A stretch of DNA of 64,000 bases from Cliona cf. orientalis (taxonomy: Eukaryota; Porifera; Demospongiae; Clionaida; Clionaidae), in the NCBI GenBank assembly GCA_963930775.1, contig OZ005689.1:34457235-34521234 (forward strand), written 5' to 3'. Position 1 is the stretch's first letter. Every line of letters starts with the position of its first letter. The notes beneath the pieces are model-generated. The model was not told the origin of the DNA. It ran no database searches and worked only from the letters and a program-made list of their open reading frames with translations. The translations under genes were made by a program, and so were the position numbers. Positions 30,280-42,190 of the stretch are shown piece after piece.

Positions 30280-33200
30280 CGTTCATGGAATGCAAGCTTT
30301 CGTTTAGAAAACAGCTATCTTCACTTGTTACATTTGTCACATTGAACGACGACCCCAACATTAACAGCACGTTGCTAAACAGGAGAGTAAGAGCGACTTT
30401 GCTTTTGTGTTTGAAGTGAAGGCCTATCCTTTTCGGAAGTCTGGGATCTGAAAACATCGAAAGGCAAGTAGTGACCATCAGATCCTAAGATTGGGTCGGG
30501 TAGGAAGTGAAGGACCTGAAAAACATCAGCATCCATACGAACTGTGGTACAGATGTGACACTCAGCGTTACCACACTTCTTAATACAAAATGTGTAGTGA
30601 CGTTGATAGCAGTGCTCCATGAAAGCTTGCAGCTGAGGTATGGAGGAATGTACTGCCTTTGAGCTATCAGAATCTTCAATGAAGGGGTCAATGGAGTGCA
30701 AAATCCTTGATATCGTCTTCGCTGGCCAAGTCAAACACACTGAATGGTTTGCCTTTCAGTTCAAGTCGTTCTGTGATACTTAGTAGCAATTCATTTGGTG
30801 ACTGTACCGACATTTTGACATCAGCTTTGTAGTAGTTGGAGAAAGCCTCACGAATTTGTAATAGGTTGTTTGCATGCTTGATGGATCTTTTGAACTCCTC
30901 GCTTCCTTCTGTTCGCATCACCCCAACACACAGAAGACCAAGATTCACAATTAGTTTTCGAAAAAGTGCAATGAGGCTTAAGCTGTGCACTAAAATAAGT
31001 TAGTTGGTGGTCTGGCCCACCATTTGTGTAGAAAACAGCATAGGGTTTACTGGCTTCTTTTAAATAATTGAACACAATTCAGTAACATGACGAAGCGCAC
31101 TTGAGGGCTCAAATATTATGGCATCCTTGTATCCAATTTGAACAGTGCCCTGTACCATGACTGATCAAACTCTTCGGGGATATCACGCTCAAAAGAAACA
31201 CTAGGTATGACTGAAAATTCGCAAAAATCATGGTCACTCACTTCATATTATGTCATTTGTACCAACCAGCACTCTCCTTCCACGTTCTACAGCAGCATTT
31301 GGTCGACCTGACTCTCCAACTTTAATTCGATGCTTGTCATTGAGTGAAATGAACGTTGACAAGGTACGATACTTCACAGCATACTCCCGCATATACCGAA
31401 AGATGGCAGCACAATAATGAGATCTGGATGTTCAAGACAAAATTGGCGTTTCTGTACCATCATTTTGACTTCAATTCCAGATCTGTACTGAGTGGCTAGG
31501 GTTCTTAGGAAAAAATTGTAGACGTACCCACTGTTCACGATTGGAACTTTAGCCATATAAGTGACGTTACCATGACGGCTTTCGTGTACTGCAGTAGACT
31601 CTTGTAGAAACTGTTGCAAACATTCCCAAAAAACCTTGTACTTATCGCTTTGGCTGCCATTATTCTCGCAAATCAACAATTATGTCAGCATCTTCCATTT
31701 CTAAAGCTTCACGTAAACGTGCATCAAGTTCTTTCTCAGCCGTTGTCAGGCTAGTGCTCTGATCACCAGTTGCTTGGCGATAGAATTCACGAAGAAGAGC
31801 AAGGTTAGACTGCTTTGAAGTATGACCAAATTGGGAAATGAGACTCTTTCTCAAAGCTCTGTTGTGGTATGTAGGGACGTCTGCTTTAATTTTGTCAATA
31901 ATCTTCTGATTTTCATGTAGTGATGCTTCCAATGTAACTTTGTCTGGGAGTAGCCACATAAAGTGGTAGTTACCTGCTGGCCCACCCACTGAATAGGTAC
32001 ACAAAACGCAAATTTTATACAATCCTTTTTGTAGGTCTTAAATGAACCTGCATCTCTTTTGATCGGCTGGTGTACTGATCAACGGAGACTACTTCATACG
32101 GCTCTTTTGTCTTTAAGGGCATCATTTAATTTCCTTAACTGAACTGAGGTGCCAAAAGCGGATTTGGGGCAAGAATTGTGATGGTGTTGTCAGCAACAGG
32201 CTGGGGTACTGAATAGTGATGAAGTGTCATTTTTTTGCTCTGTTCCTTAAGGTATGCTAGGTAGCTATCCAGCGACTAAGCAAGGGTGAGAGTAGCAGTC
32301 TTAAGTGAAGTACTTTCCTTTTTTTTGTGGTATGCTTTGCTTTTTTCGGTGTTTGGATAACTCAGGGGTATTGTACCCATCAAATGACTCGAATAACTTG
32401 GGTATCTCACAACCCCTGCTAGCAAGGCTTTCATGATGCTTGTCTATTTACCAAAGGACATTGGACAATGTAGTTAAAGACTTGCCTGAGTTGACCTCTC
32501 CACTTTGCCAATTCAATCCCATGCCATCGACCAAACAGATCTGATTATTGTATAGCTTGTCCTTTGTTTTCTCGCGAAGGAGATCGGGCAACTTAGGCGA
32601 ACAAAGCAAATGTTGATTTGCCATCAAAAACTGCAAATGCATCTGGGCCAGTGTTAGTAGGGACTCTGCAATCGTGGGAGTCTTCAACGTGAAGCTTAAC
32701 ATAGGAGCCAAACGAGCGGCAGACATCACATACATTTATGTTTTCACCAACGACAGACATCGATTGTTTTTCCTTTCCAACAGATCAGGGGCGTAACTAC
32801 CATAGAGGCAACGGAGGCAAGTGCCTCCTCGCTTTTCTGCCTGACGATCATTACCTATAATTATAGCGATCCTTACAGTCAGTATTTATGCGTTAACACG
32901 TGCTGAAAGGAGCTAGTGTACGTGTGTGACAAGTTGACAGCTGTTTGGCCTAGATTCTAAGTTATGATGGCAGCAAAGAGGAGTGGGAGTCGCCCTATCA
33001 CCAGCTATTTTCGGAAGTTGCACAAGAATGGTAAATAATTGTACTTGGACATGGCAAATTTTAAAGTATTGAAACTAAAATTAATGTGCCAGAAAGTGCG
33101 TCAGAATCTTTCTCAGAGGGTTTAAAATTAAAAATTTTTCTGGGGGGGCATGCCCCCAGACCCCCCTAGCTTGCTGTGGCCTTTGGCCACAGTTAAAGTA

Positions 33201-33415
33201 CAGCAGTGCCTCCTGTCTCCAAAAAGGCTAGTTACGCCCCTGCAGATGCACTACTCATGATCGCTCGCGACAAAAACTCATTCTGTGAAACAATACCGTA
33301 TTTACCAGCCTTCAGGAGCTCATCAAAAGAGCTGCTAGTATCCACTGTCACCACTGACCACGGAACTATGCAGCGGTTGTTGCTGATAACGCACAGATAC
33401 CAGATGTTCGGTCAT
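30280..33415 (-). pseudogene. Decayed transposase-like gene, split by a hAT-type element
   Basis: Coding remnants on the minus strand run from 33415 to about 30280 in several frames. In order: an N-terminal part (PNIWYLCVISNNRC, FDELLKAGKYGIVSQNEF), a CDVC pair near 32720, LVDGMGLNWQSGEV, a helical middle (LREALEMEDADIIVDL), VTYMAKVPIVNSG, then PYAVFYTNGGPDHQLTY (31040-30990), LSLIALFRKL, NLGLLCVGVMR and a Cys cluster CIKKCGNAECHIC near 30560. TNGGPDH is reminiscent of a catalytic aspartate in DDE enzymes, and I recall this layout in multi-copy invertebrate ORFs (inference). Several frameshifts and the insertion at 32786-33242 show it is dead. Confidence 0.6.
32786..33242 (+). mobile_element. 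hAT-type non-autonomous element with 5-bp target duplication
   Basis: Ends CAGGGGCGTAACTA and TAGTTACGCCCCTG, flanked by CAGAT at 32781-32785 and 33243-33247. CAGGG termini fit the hAT superfamily, and 5-bp duplications are reported for the hAT5 group. Inside, 32964-33030 encodes MMAAKRSGSRPITSYFRKL and ends ATG|GTAAAT, a donor-like site, probably the first transposase exon left after deletion. A CTGGGGGGGCATGCCCCCAG block (33138-33160) resembles one in the element at 62022. It interrupts the transposase-like gene above. Confidence 0.85.
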
Positions 33416-33664
33416 ACCGTAAAGTCTGGTTAATAAGCGCACATGCTTATTAAGAGGATATTTTTTAATAAGCGCATGCTTCCTGTTATTAAGTATTGTC
33501 TAATAAACGCATGCGCCCAATAATGACGACCTTATTAAATAGTCATCGTTCGATCAAGTATTCCTTGCTGTACATGGCTAGAACTAATTTACCAACCTAT
33601 TTTCGGATAGCCAGCTGCATGAGATCGGCTATATATATACTCAACACTTCGATGTTCCACTGAC
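33415..33664. mobile_element. MITE family B, copy 2, right end lost
   Basis: Starts TACCGTAAAGTCTGGTTAAT and matches 1456-1720 until about 33664 (CGATGTTCCACTGA), after which similarity stops. No matching right terminus follows. Confidence 0.8.
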
Positions 33665-34020
33665 GGTCACATATTATACAAACACTTTATCAGTACAACT
33701 TTAAAAGGTTATTATGCCTGTCAGTGCTCTTTCCCGCGGACTCTGAACATAAAGGACAGCTATTATGGAAATAGCTACAGTGGTTATCTGCATAGCCCAA
33801 ATGCCTCAACACTTTCATCTAGCTATGTAGGTAGGTTTACTCTACTATTATAGTGGAGTAGCTAGAGTGTTGGTGTTACTGTTCTTGACTAGTTTTGTGG
33901 CATTGCCCTTTCATAAAAAGAGGAATTGAGGGTCTGGAATGCTGCTTTTTCACCATGTGTGTGTGCTATGATGGTTCTTTGATGCCTATCAATTTCTCAT
34001 CCCCTGCCCGCATGCTCCCT
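33665..34020. other. No gene seen
   Basis: AT-rich spacer; no structure recognised. Confidence 0.4.
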
Positions 34021-34144
34021 GTGGTAAGGTAAACTGGGGTAATTTCGTATGTGGGGCAATTTCGTTCTTCGTGATTACTGCTATACAATGTGCATAGTCG
34101 CCGCGCTTTCAGGCGTCCTACGTAGCTACCAATCGCTACTAGGT

Positions 34145-34515
34145 ACAAGTATAAAAAACAATTGAATAAAATTGAAGGATGAAGTAGGGATGGCAGTGCC
34201 AAAAAATACACAAACAAGATTTGTAGGGATAACGTATCACACCCACTATACATCCCTACACTTGCTTTTCTCGATAATTAGTATCATATACTTAATTCTG
34301 ATTCAGTATGTAAAGTATCGCTGTCCATGAATGGGTTTACGGTATCAATTTCCATTCCTGCATGATTATAATAATATTATGTGTGTGCACGGCTACTCAA
34401 TAAGCAAGCGTAGGGATGTATAGTGGGTGTGATACGTTATCCCTACAAATCTTGTTTGTGGCACTGTCATCCCTACTTCATCCTTCAATTTTATTCAATT
34501 GTTTTTTATACTTGT
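34145..34515. mobile_element. Family G inverted-repeat MITE
   Basis: Arms of about 115 bp (34145-34267 and 34402-34515) are inverted copies, with outer ends ACAAGTATAAAAAACAATTG. Single arms recur at 10927-11041 and 48186-48275. Confidence 0.85.
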
Positions 34516-34558
34516 TACTGTTCTTTTTTTAGAGCCTTCGGGGTAGCTCATGATTGTC

Positions 34559-35216
34559 ATTAACCGATTATGGGCGATAGACGCCAATTGGCGTCATATA
34601 CGTAATGTACGTTATAGGTGATTGACGCCAAATGGCGTCAAAGCCGTTTTCTTCGCGTTTTTCGTGCATAGCACTAGGCTACTACGCTCTACGTCCGGTT
34701 TGTGGTTAGCCGCTGACCGCCGCTACTAAGTTATGGCTTCAGGTCGCGCCGGTAGCAATTAAGTGGGTGTGACCGATACCGTTAACCAAGCCGCTCGATC
34801 GCCATTACGATCGACCCGGGCGAAAGTTCGAGGCTATTATCTTTGAACCAACAGAGCTACAGCCATGGCGCTTGGTCCATAGCTAGACGAGTGGATAGCG
34901 ACTACCTACGAGTAGCCGCTTTGTGAAGCCAACCTTGAACGCGAGCGGCAGACTTAAAGACGGCGGCCATGATAGAGGTAAGAAGGCTTTTAAGCTTTTA
35001 GACGCTACTACAGCGTTTAGTTCGATAGTGTACGGCGGGACAGAAGAACGTGAGGCTTCTGGCAACTTATGTAGTTGTCAACAAAGCCTTTAGAGGTAGC
35101 TAAGGCCTGTTACTTAGCTACAATAAGCTTGTCTATAGGACGCTTTATTTTCATGTTAAATATTTCGGAGTTCAAAGTTCAATTGACCCGTACAACCCCG
35201 CCCATAATCGGTTAAT
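34559..35216. mobile_element. MITE with ATTAACCGATTATGGGCG ends
   Basis: Inverted termini ATTAACCGATTATGGGCG and CGCCCATAATCGGTTAAT bound 658 bp. Two palindromes, GACGCCAATTGGCGTC (34580-34595) and GACGCCAAATGGCGTC (34624-34639), lie 44 bp apart near the left end and may be transposase binding sites. No ORF of note. Confidence 0.75.
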
Positions 35217-37860
35217 TTCATCAATGCCACCTATATAGCTGACTAATTTCGTGAGGACAGAGGCTGGGCATGAAACTATACATACTATGGTGACCTGATA
35301 TTATGGTTTGCGTATTCATTGTCACTTATAAATGCTTAAAACTAGCTACAACTATTTTTTCTGGACCAAGCTACATCCAATTGTGCTCCAACAATAATAC
35401 AATATATTATAGGGAAGTAGGTATATACACCTGGACCACTGATTCAGCATGTTTGTGCAATCCTAGCCTTTGTGTCAGGCCTGAGCTATGGTACTGCAAC
35501 ACACCGTGATTTCAAACTTGAATATTCCTGTAAGTGCAAATCCCAGGCAGTCGTTTGATAGCTAGCTAGGACGTCTTCTTTTGTATCACACACTATCGAA
35601 CGTACATCAGTGGGATTCTCGAGGTAATCAGCTAAACTGACCTGCGAATGAAGCCACGCCCCTCGTTATCTCGATCCTGAAGCTGGCTGACCGGCGAACT
35701 TGAAAGAAGGCCGTTTAGAATCAAGTAGCGACGAAAATCTTCTGTTTCGGGAGCGTATTGTATAGGCCAGTAAGTTTTCTGTCGGTAGTAGCCACCATAA
35801 TCAGTTCACTGAGCTGATCTATCAGCTGAGCGCTTGAGCGCTCGAGCATATCCTGGCGCATGCGCACCACTGATATCGGTCACATGACTTCACCATGGCA
35901 ACACCGTATGAGCATGCGCATTATATGACAATATGGCCAATCAGACACACCCACTTGCGAAATGCGCTGTACACACCCACAATTAAATCGCTGTCCTCAT
36001 AACACAAAACGAGCATGCCACAGACGTGCGCGCTCCAAAATAGAGTGGATTTATACTCGAACTAAGGTGAGCGGTCATGGTAGTCTTGAGTTAGCCCAGG
36101 AAAACAGAAAGAAAGAAAGATTGAGAAAATGGCTATTTTTTGAACATCTGGTTCTGGCATATACAATGGAGTTGATGAATGATCTTGGTCTTGTTAGATA
36201 GATAATTTGCTGTAGATTCTGATTTTGACACTTAGAAATCTCATAAAATTACCTGTTTTGAGATATTTTGATATTTGTAATATATTACATATATGGAGTA
36301 TCCGTGCCATCCCTACTTATAGAGTCTACCGACTCTATGATACTGCTGGCTTGCTTAGTAATTGCTCGCATTGTGGAACGTGGAACGCAAGGATACGGAA
36401 TTGCCCCGCATACAAAATTACCCCGGTTTACCTTTCTGCCCAACTTTCAGTCTACACGTAGACCCCAAAATTTAATTCCTGCTGACGTCAGCAAAAATGC
36501 ATTGAGTGTGCACAGCACATTCAGAGTCACTGTATGCTGGCCCTCATACAGCCAAGTGAAAGTGTCCAGATTAGAGGCTTTGCAGTCAGAGGATGAATAT
36601 TTATTATGTGAGTCACTCTAAGTTCTGAATAGTATCGTTGATCAGGCTACAAGGAGGCAAATGCGCACAAACGAAGGTAAGTGTCTGGGGCTAACTTGAA
36701 TTTTTGTATGATTTTGGGATGGTGATTTTTACGCCACGCCAGTGTGTTTAGAATGTTTATAAGTTTGGAATGAACGTATACCTTTCTCTAGAAGTTTCTC
36801 TATTATACAGGTGGAGGATTATGGCCTCAAAAAATTGGGTGAAATCAACCGTTTGTGTACGATTGCCTTACCAGATGGCTACCCTTCAAATCCAAGAAAA
36901 CAAACTACATTATCTATCCATAAAACAGTATCTCTGTTATGATATCAATTGGACTTACAGGTTTGTCATGATGGCAGCTTTTGTACAGCCATTATTCAAT
37001 TTTTGTTCAACTTGAATTTTTGTACTATTCTGGGGTGGGCCACGCCCCAAGTTCAGGCGATCCATATACCTTCATTCCCACGAGTTCTTCAACAAAAGAG
37101 TGTTGAAGGCTAACTGTCTAGTCAGCTTGTAAGTAGCGTACAAAAAACTGGACTCTGTGGCCATTTTTTGGTGGGAAGGCGCTTCTTCCCGGTAAAGCAA
37201 TTATTGACTGTGCAAAGATTGTATCTCATTGGTCCCCACCTACAATTGCAGGATTTATTGCAAGAGGGGGCTTCCCCCCCCCTGGAAACTTGGTTGCCCC
37301 CCCTAGAAATATGTTTGTTGGTCCTTAAAGAGAGAGAGACAGAGATGTAGCTGCATAGTATAACGAAATGGTAGCTAAAGGATTGTTGTCAACATCATCA
37401 TAATATTATATGCTCTCGGAAGCTACCAGAAGCAATCTCAGGGGTTATAAATTGAAATTTTCCTGGGAGAGCATGCCAGACCCCCTTAGATGGGTGTGCT
37501 TATGCACGTACTGTGCTGATTCTTTCCACTTGCCCCCCACCTAATATTTGGGCGCTAACCCCCCCCCTGGAGCAAAATCCTGAAATTAACCCTGAATTGC
37601 ATGTTGATGACGTACAATGTGCGTGGGCTTGCAGCTGGAATTAAAATTGGCCGAACCCCAGGGTCTTCGTGTAGACTGTTTGGCCATTATATCATGTTCC
37701 AAACACAAATTTATGTAGATCCCCTCCACCCCCCAGTACCACTGGATCAAACCCCGATTTGGTATACACTAAGTACCTTGCATACAATATTGCAGGTATG
37801 AACAGGTGATGGGCATGGCCAAGATAAACGTAGTTGCATGCACTACACCCTTGTGGGGAA
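35217..37860. other. No gene seen; repeat fragments
   Basis: Contains CATGCGCA-rich stretches at 35840-35930, a perfect TGACGTCA palindrome at 36482, and at 37440-37600 a piece of the hAT-like family (TTTTCCTGGGAGAGCATGCC, then poly-C and AATTAACCCTG). No gene supported. Confidence 0.4.
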
Positions 37861-37867
37861 TTCTTAC

Positions 37868-38146
37868 CTTCTGGCATCTTGACAGCACCAGGCCCACTGT
37901 TGGTGTCATGAAGAAGGGTCCAGTGCCTGAGGTTTGGCGTTGCTTTGCAAAGCTGAAGGCAGCAAGCGATTGCTTGAGCATTGGAGATTTCAATTCCAAC
38001 TCAAGCAACGACATATTATTCTCCAGCTGTAGGAGCAAGTCCTCGTGATGACTCACTAAAAGATATGGTTCCCTCTCCCAAAGCTCCCCATCCAATACTA
38101 GCGCAGCCACCGTCGGATCCAGCACACACATATTCACCATAGTCAT
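37868..38146 (-). CDS. Gene E paralog, first exon only
   Basis: 93 open codons from ATG 38144-38146 to a donor CAGAAG|GTAAGA. It aligns without gaps over most of its length with the first exon of gene E (LDGELWEREPYLLVSH versus LDGELWDREPYILLGH, then LKQSLAAFSFAKQRQ versus LQQSLAAFLFVQQRQ). Both exons end at the same codon with a GT donor. Conserved protein and conserved splice site show duplicated host genes, not chance ORFs. No second exon found within reach on the minus strand below 37868. Leucine- and glutamine-rich helices suggest a coiled coil; no family recognised. Confidence 0.65.
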
Positions 38147-38149
38147 TTA

Positions 38150-39700
38150 GGAGTCAAGTACAGCTCAGCGCTCAGCCTGGCCTGACTTCAGTAAACTGTG
38201 AAAAGCACATTATAATTGGCTACAATATTATATTATATTATTATAATAGTTATATAAAATGTTATAAGTGGCTACAATAATATTTGTGTATACCGCAGCT
38301 CAAGAGTGCACGCAGCACATGCAGTGCAGCGTATGGTCAGAGGAGGTTGGATACGATCACGTGCATACAAAAGTGGGCATGTTGCCCTATATACAACACT
38401 GTACAAAATGTAAGTCATAATCTAGATCTAAAGCCTTGAAGAGTTTTAAATGTGAAAGCAAGTTGAAATCCATGAGAAAATAAGATCCAGCGCCATACCC
38501 CGCCCATCCACCCCTCATACTTCTTGCAAATCAAGAAAACTCGTTTCTCAGAATGTTTTTCGATCGCAGTCGGCTTTTTTTGATATTACAACATTAGATC
38601 TACACGATTCATCTCCATTCCAGCTTTAGTTCACAAACGCAAATATTTTAGCTACCATCTACACTCGCAAATGGCATTCTTTTGAATGCGTGGCAGCATA
38701 ATTGCATACCAAGGTCATGCGACTATAGCGTAAATGCATGTCATGTCCAACCTCCTCGAGCTCTGACGTATGTACACGTACGTGGATGTGGTTAAAATGA
38801 AAGCGTAACGTGCCCAAGACAAATTGCTGAGTCATTAATAGCTCCCTATTTTGATGAGTGAATCCCCGCTCCAAACCGATATGAATGGGACAAGCTATCG
38901 AGGCTATATGCTTACACCAGTGTGATCGTTCAAAGGTCGATTCCAAATTAGATACGTGACTGGAATTGAGACATCGTAAATTGGGGCGTGTGTGCTAGTC
39001 TTTTTTTTTCAATTTTCAGTAATAAAAACAAGATGGTTTCGCGGAAGAATAGGCAATAAAACAAAATACAAATGTGTACAGTAGATCTAGTTATATTATT
39101 TTACAATAATGTTATTACTGAGACGTTTCAATTGCAAGTTATATTCTATACAATTACTGAGACTTTTCAATTGCAAGTTAGGTGGACTGGTACAATGGTA
39201 GCATCGCAGGGCCAGCTGGCGCCAGTTGACTCTTTCAAACTGAGTGGCCAGCATCCTGCCACGGCAGTTTTGCCGGAACTTTTCCGCATTTTTCCACTGC
39301 CACCAATGGTAGAGGGCTGCATGTAACAGTGGAAGGTAGTATGTATGTAGGTAGTATAAAGGTATATCAAAACTAACACGAAATCTGAACCTAGACCTAG
39401 GTACCATGTAGCCAGAAAATTCAGCAGTTTGGTGGATCGACAGACCAGCCAACCACCAAATTAAAATTCCCCAATAGTGCGTCATTCCTATACTTCAGGT
39501 GTGTAAAGGCAATAGTCATTGGGCTCTAGCAAGAACTTGTAGATGACATGCTGCTCGCTTGGAATCACTGCTACTATGTATCAATTTTTCAAGGCTTCTT
39601 TTCGATTTCTCTTTTAGTGCAGGATATATAATCTCTCACTGAGGGATTGGACTACAAAAAAAATTATACCCAAAATTTTCAGCTATACGGTGTTCTCTAA
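38150..39700. other. No gene seen
   Basis: Includes a 30-base direct repeat at 39105-39145 and 39150-39180 (ACTGAGACTTTTCAATTGCA type) and AT-rich spacer. Nothing else recognised. Confidence 0.4.
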
Positions 39701-39917
39701 CTGTAAACATTTACAAGCATGTTAACTTACATTCCTGGGATTACTTCTCCAGCTAGTTTCATCACAACACCCTTCCTGATCTCCAGCACTGCCTTCATTT
39801 CTTAACACTCTCCGCCACGTCAGACTTACAAATGCTTTAAAAAATGCGTGGTCATCAGTAACAAGGAACTAGGTAGATGTTCCGTTCCGATGCCATGAAG
39901 GCCTCCTCCATGTAGAG

Positions 39918-41369
39918 TCACAGATCAGATAGGTATAAGTCCACATGACTGGGAGTGTGAAAGAGCGTCAAGCTCAATGTGGCCATGTCTTCCTCTTCTT
40001 TGGTCAGTCTCTTCGTCGCGAGCACGTTTGAGAGTGCTGGCCCAAGGAGTCCAAACAATGACCGCACCATTCCTTCAGTGATTATTCCATATTCCATCCC
40101 ACTTAGCTCCTTGATGCCAACACTCTCCCACTCACACCAATGATTCTGCTTGCTCTAGTGTGTGTGTGATGCCTACGTATAAAGTGAGCTGCTTTATAGC
40201 AGCCTATAGATTTGTAGAAATGTAGCTATCATAAATTAATAATTACTCGTAACAAGTATGTTTGATGTCACAATATCATGGGATAATGAGACTGAATACT
40301 ACCAACAGCATGCATGCCATGTACAATCAAGTGCCAGTTAGTACAGTGCACATGCTCAGATGAAAACAGCACCAAACTTTCAACCTATGCTATAAGGTGT
40401 ACACCATACTCCGCCAAGAGCAGTGGCTCAAAATAGTATTAAAAAAATTTTGTGTTGGGAATTTTTTGTAGGACGACTGCCTACAAAAATTATTTTACAT
40501 GTTTACCTGTGAAGAAGATTGTGAATTTTATCCAGAACAGCCTGGACATCACTATCAGGGAGAAGTACCATGCATTCAGCTTAGCCTCAAATCGGGCTTC
40601 TCCCCCTCTACGTGCAATTATGTGGATTAAAGGCCTGAGGGGGAGAGCCTGGAAGATTTTGATCACATGCTGGACACGGATGTTTTAACATGGTTTTCAG
40701 TCAGAATCACCCACGCAGCTATACACCTAGGATGTACAGTAGAGAGCCATACAAAGCAAACAACCTATACTCCAATTTTGAGAAAGTTTTAAATAACGCA
40801 CACCACGGGTATTCCCCGCTTTTATCACGTAGCGCGTTGGCGGAAAACATTGCTAACGTATGGCTTCCCTATACAAACATATGGGAAAGCTTTAAAGGGC
40901 TGTAACTTAATTCTAAGGTGTGAATCAAAAATCTGTTCCATCAAATTTCCAGCCGAGGCTTTTTGCACAATAGTGCTTCATGTACTTCAGTGTACAATGT
41001 ATACATGCATTACACCACTAGTTAGCGCCACGGAGGAAAGCCATGCAATTTTAATAAATCATAAATTATACTCCAACTCACCTTTTTGCTCCTAGAAAGT
41101 TCTAAACAGACCGTCAGAGTGATCAACAGTGGTGGACTGCCTGCTGACTGGCGCTGCTGCACGAATAGAAAAGCTGCAAGCGACTGCTGAAGAGTCATGG
41201 ATTTTGTCTCCAATTCTTGCAGAGATACTTTCGATCGTTCAATCTGTAGGTGTAACTCCTTCATATGACCTAGTAAAATATAGGGCTCACGATCCCACAG
41301 CTCTCCGTCCAAAATGAATGTGGCCACGCTGGAGTCCAGAAGATACTGGTCCGCAGAGTTGGTTGCCAT
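39918..41369 (-). CDS. Gene E, two-exon unidentified protein
   Basis: Exon 1 is 41082-41369 (ATG at 41367-41369, donor AAAAAG|GTGAGT); exon 2 is 39918-40154 (acceptor CACTAG, stop TGA). Both are phase 0 at the join, giving 174 residues. Exon 1: MATNSADQYLLDSSVATFIL, then a helical region with heptad-like leucines (LHLQIERSKVSLQELETKSM) and QQRQSAG. Exon 2: WCEWESVGIKELSGMEYGII, GMVRSLFGLLGPALSNVL, KRLTKEEEDMATLSLTLFH. Evidence that the gene is real: the paralogous exon at 37868, the decayed exon 2 copy at 234, and phase agreement. Function unknown; the likely fold is helical, cytosolic or nuclear (no signal peptide). Extra exons inside the 927-bp intron are possible. Confidence 0.65.
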
Positions 41370-42190
41370 TATCAGGACTGACTCAGGAACGGTGCTCAGA
41401 AATGGAGCGAAAAGACTCAGTGTACACTGCGCACGACTCCTGCTATGGCTAAGAGGAAGAGGATGGAGCGGACAAGAGAATACCGATAACAGGAAAATCA
41501 GAATCAGCATACAGAGAAGACAAGAAAAGGGACCAATTCTGAACAGAAGGATCAAACTTCGGGGGAAACGCCAGTTTTGTACGAAGGCGGCAATCATCCA
41601 GCGCATGCGCGGTTGAACGACAGGTGCAGGCCATGTATCGTACCATATATACCAACCAATCATAATAGTGCACGTGCGCGCATGCATGCTGTATGTCAGC
41701 AGTTTAGTGGATATTGATAATATTATATCGGTCGTCTACGTGGGATCTGAGGCTGACCGTTGACCATTGCTGTCTTTTTTTGTCAGTTGAATGCTCTCCA
41801 TGGAGCGGGGAAAGGAGTGAAAAGATGCCAAAAGTCAGCATTCACATGACATAAAACTTGAAAATACCATGAACACTGGAACCTGGGAGCCTGGGGAAGG
41901 GTTTCGACATATAAACGAGGTAAGCGGCAGATTTCGTGGTACAACACACACACACAGTACTAGTCACTCAGTGTAGTAGTCTCAGGTCAAGCCCCCATCA
42001 AGCATACAATTAGTAGTATGGGTGCCCAGCCCCTTGTGAAGGAGCTGGCACCCAGACTACACAACTAGAGAGAGAACGGGCCTCGAGATTCTGATTATTC
42101 GTCCAAAAAATTTGACTAAACATGTGTTGAGGTCCTTCTCATAGCTTCTTTATTATTCTTCTGTCGATTACTTGATTATGATAGCCTAAT

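Larger units (their letters stand above)
34026..36434. mobile_element. Possible large element bounded by 39-bp inverted repeats
   Basis: 34026-34063 (AAGGTAAACTGGGGTAATTT...) and 36396-36434 (inverse of AAGGTAAACCGGGGTAATTT) are inverted copies of a 39-bp terminus with few mismatches. They may be the two ends of one 2.4-kb element that holds two further MITEs (34145-34515 and 34559-35216), or unrelated solo ends. No transposase frame is visible between them. Confidence 0.45.

Noticed and set aside
40452-40688. 78-codon plus-strand frame with plausible composition
   Set aside because: It lies inside the gene E intron on the opposite strand, has no start context and no partner exons.
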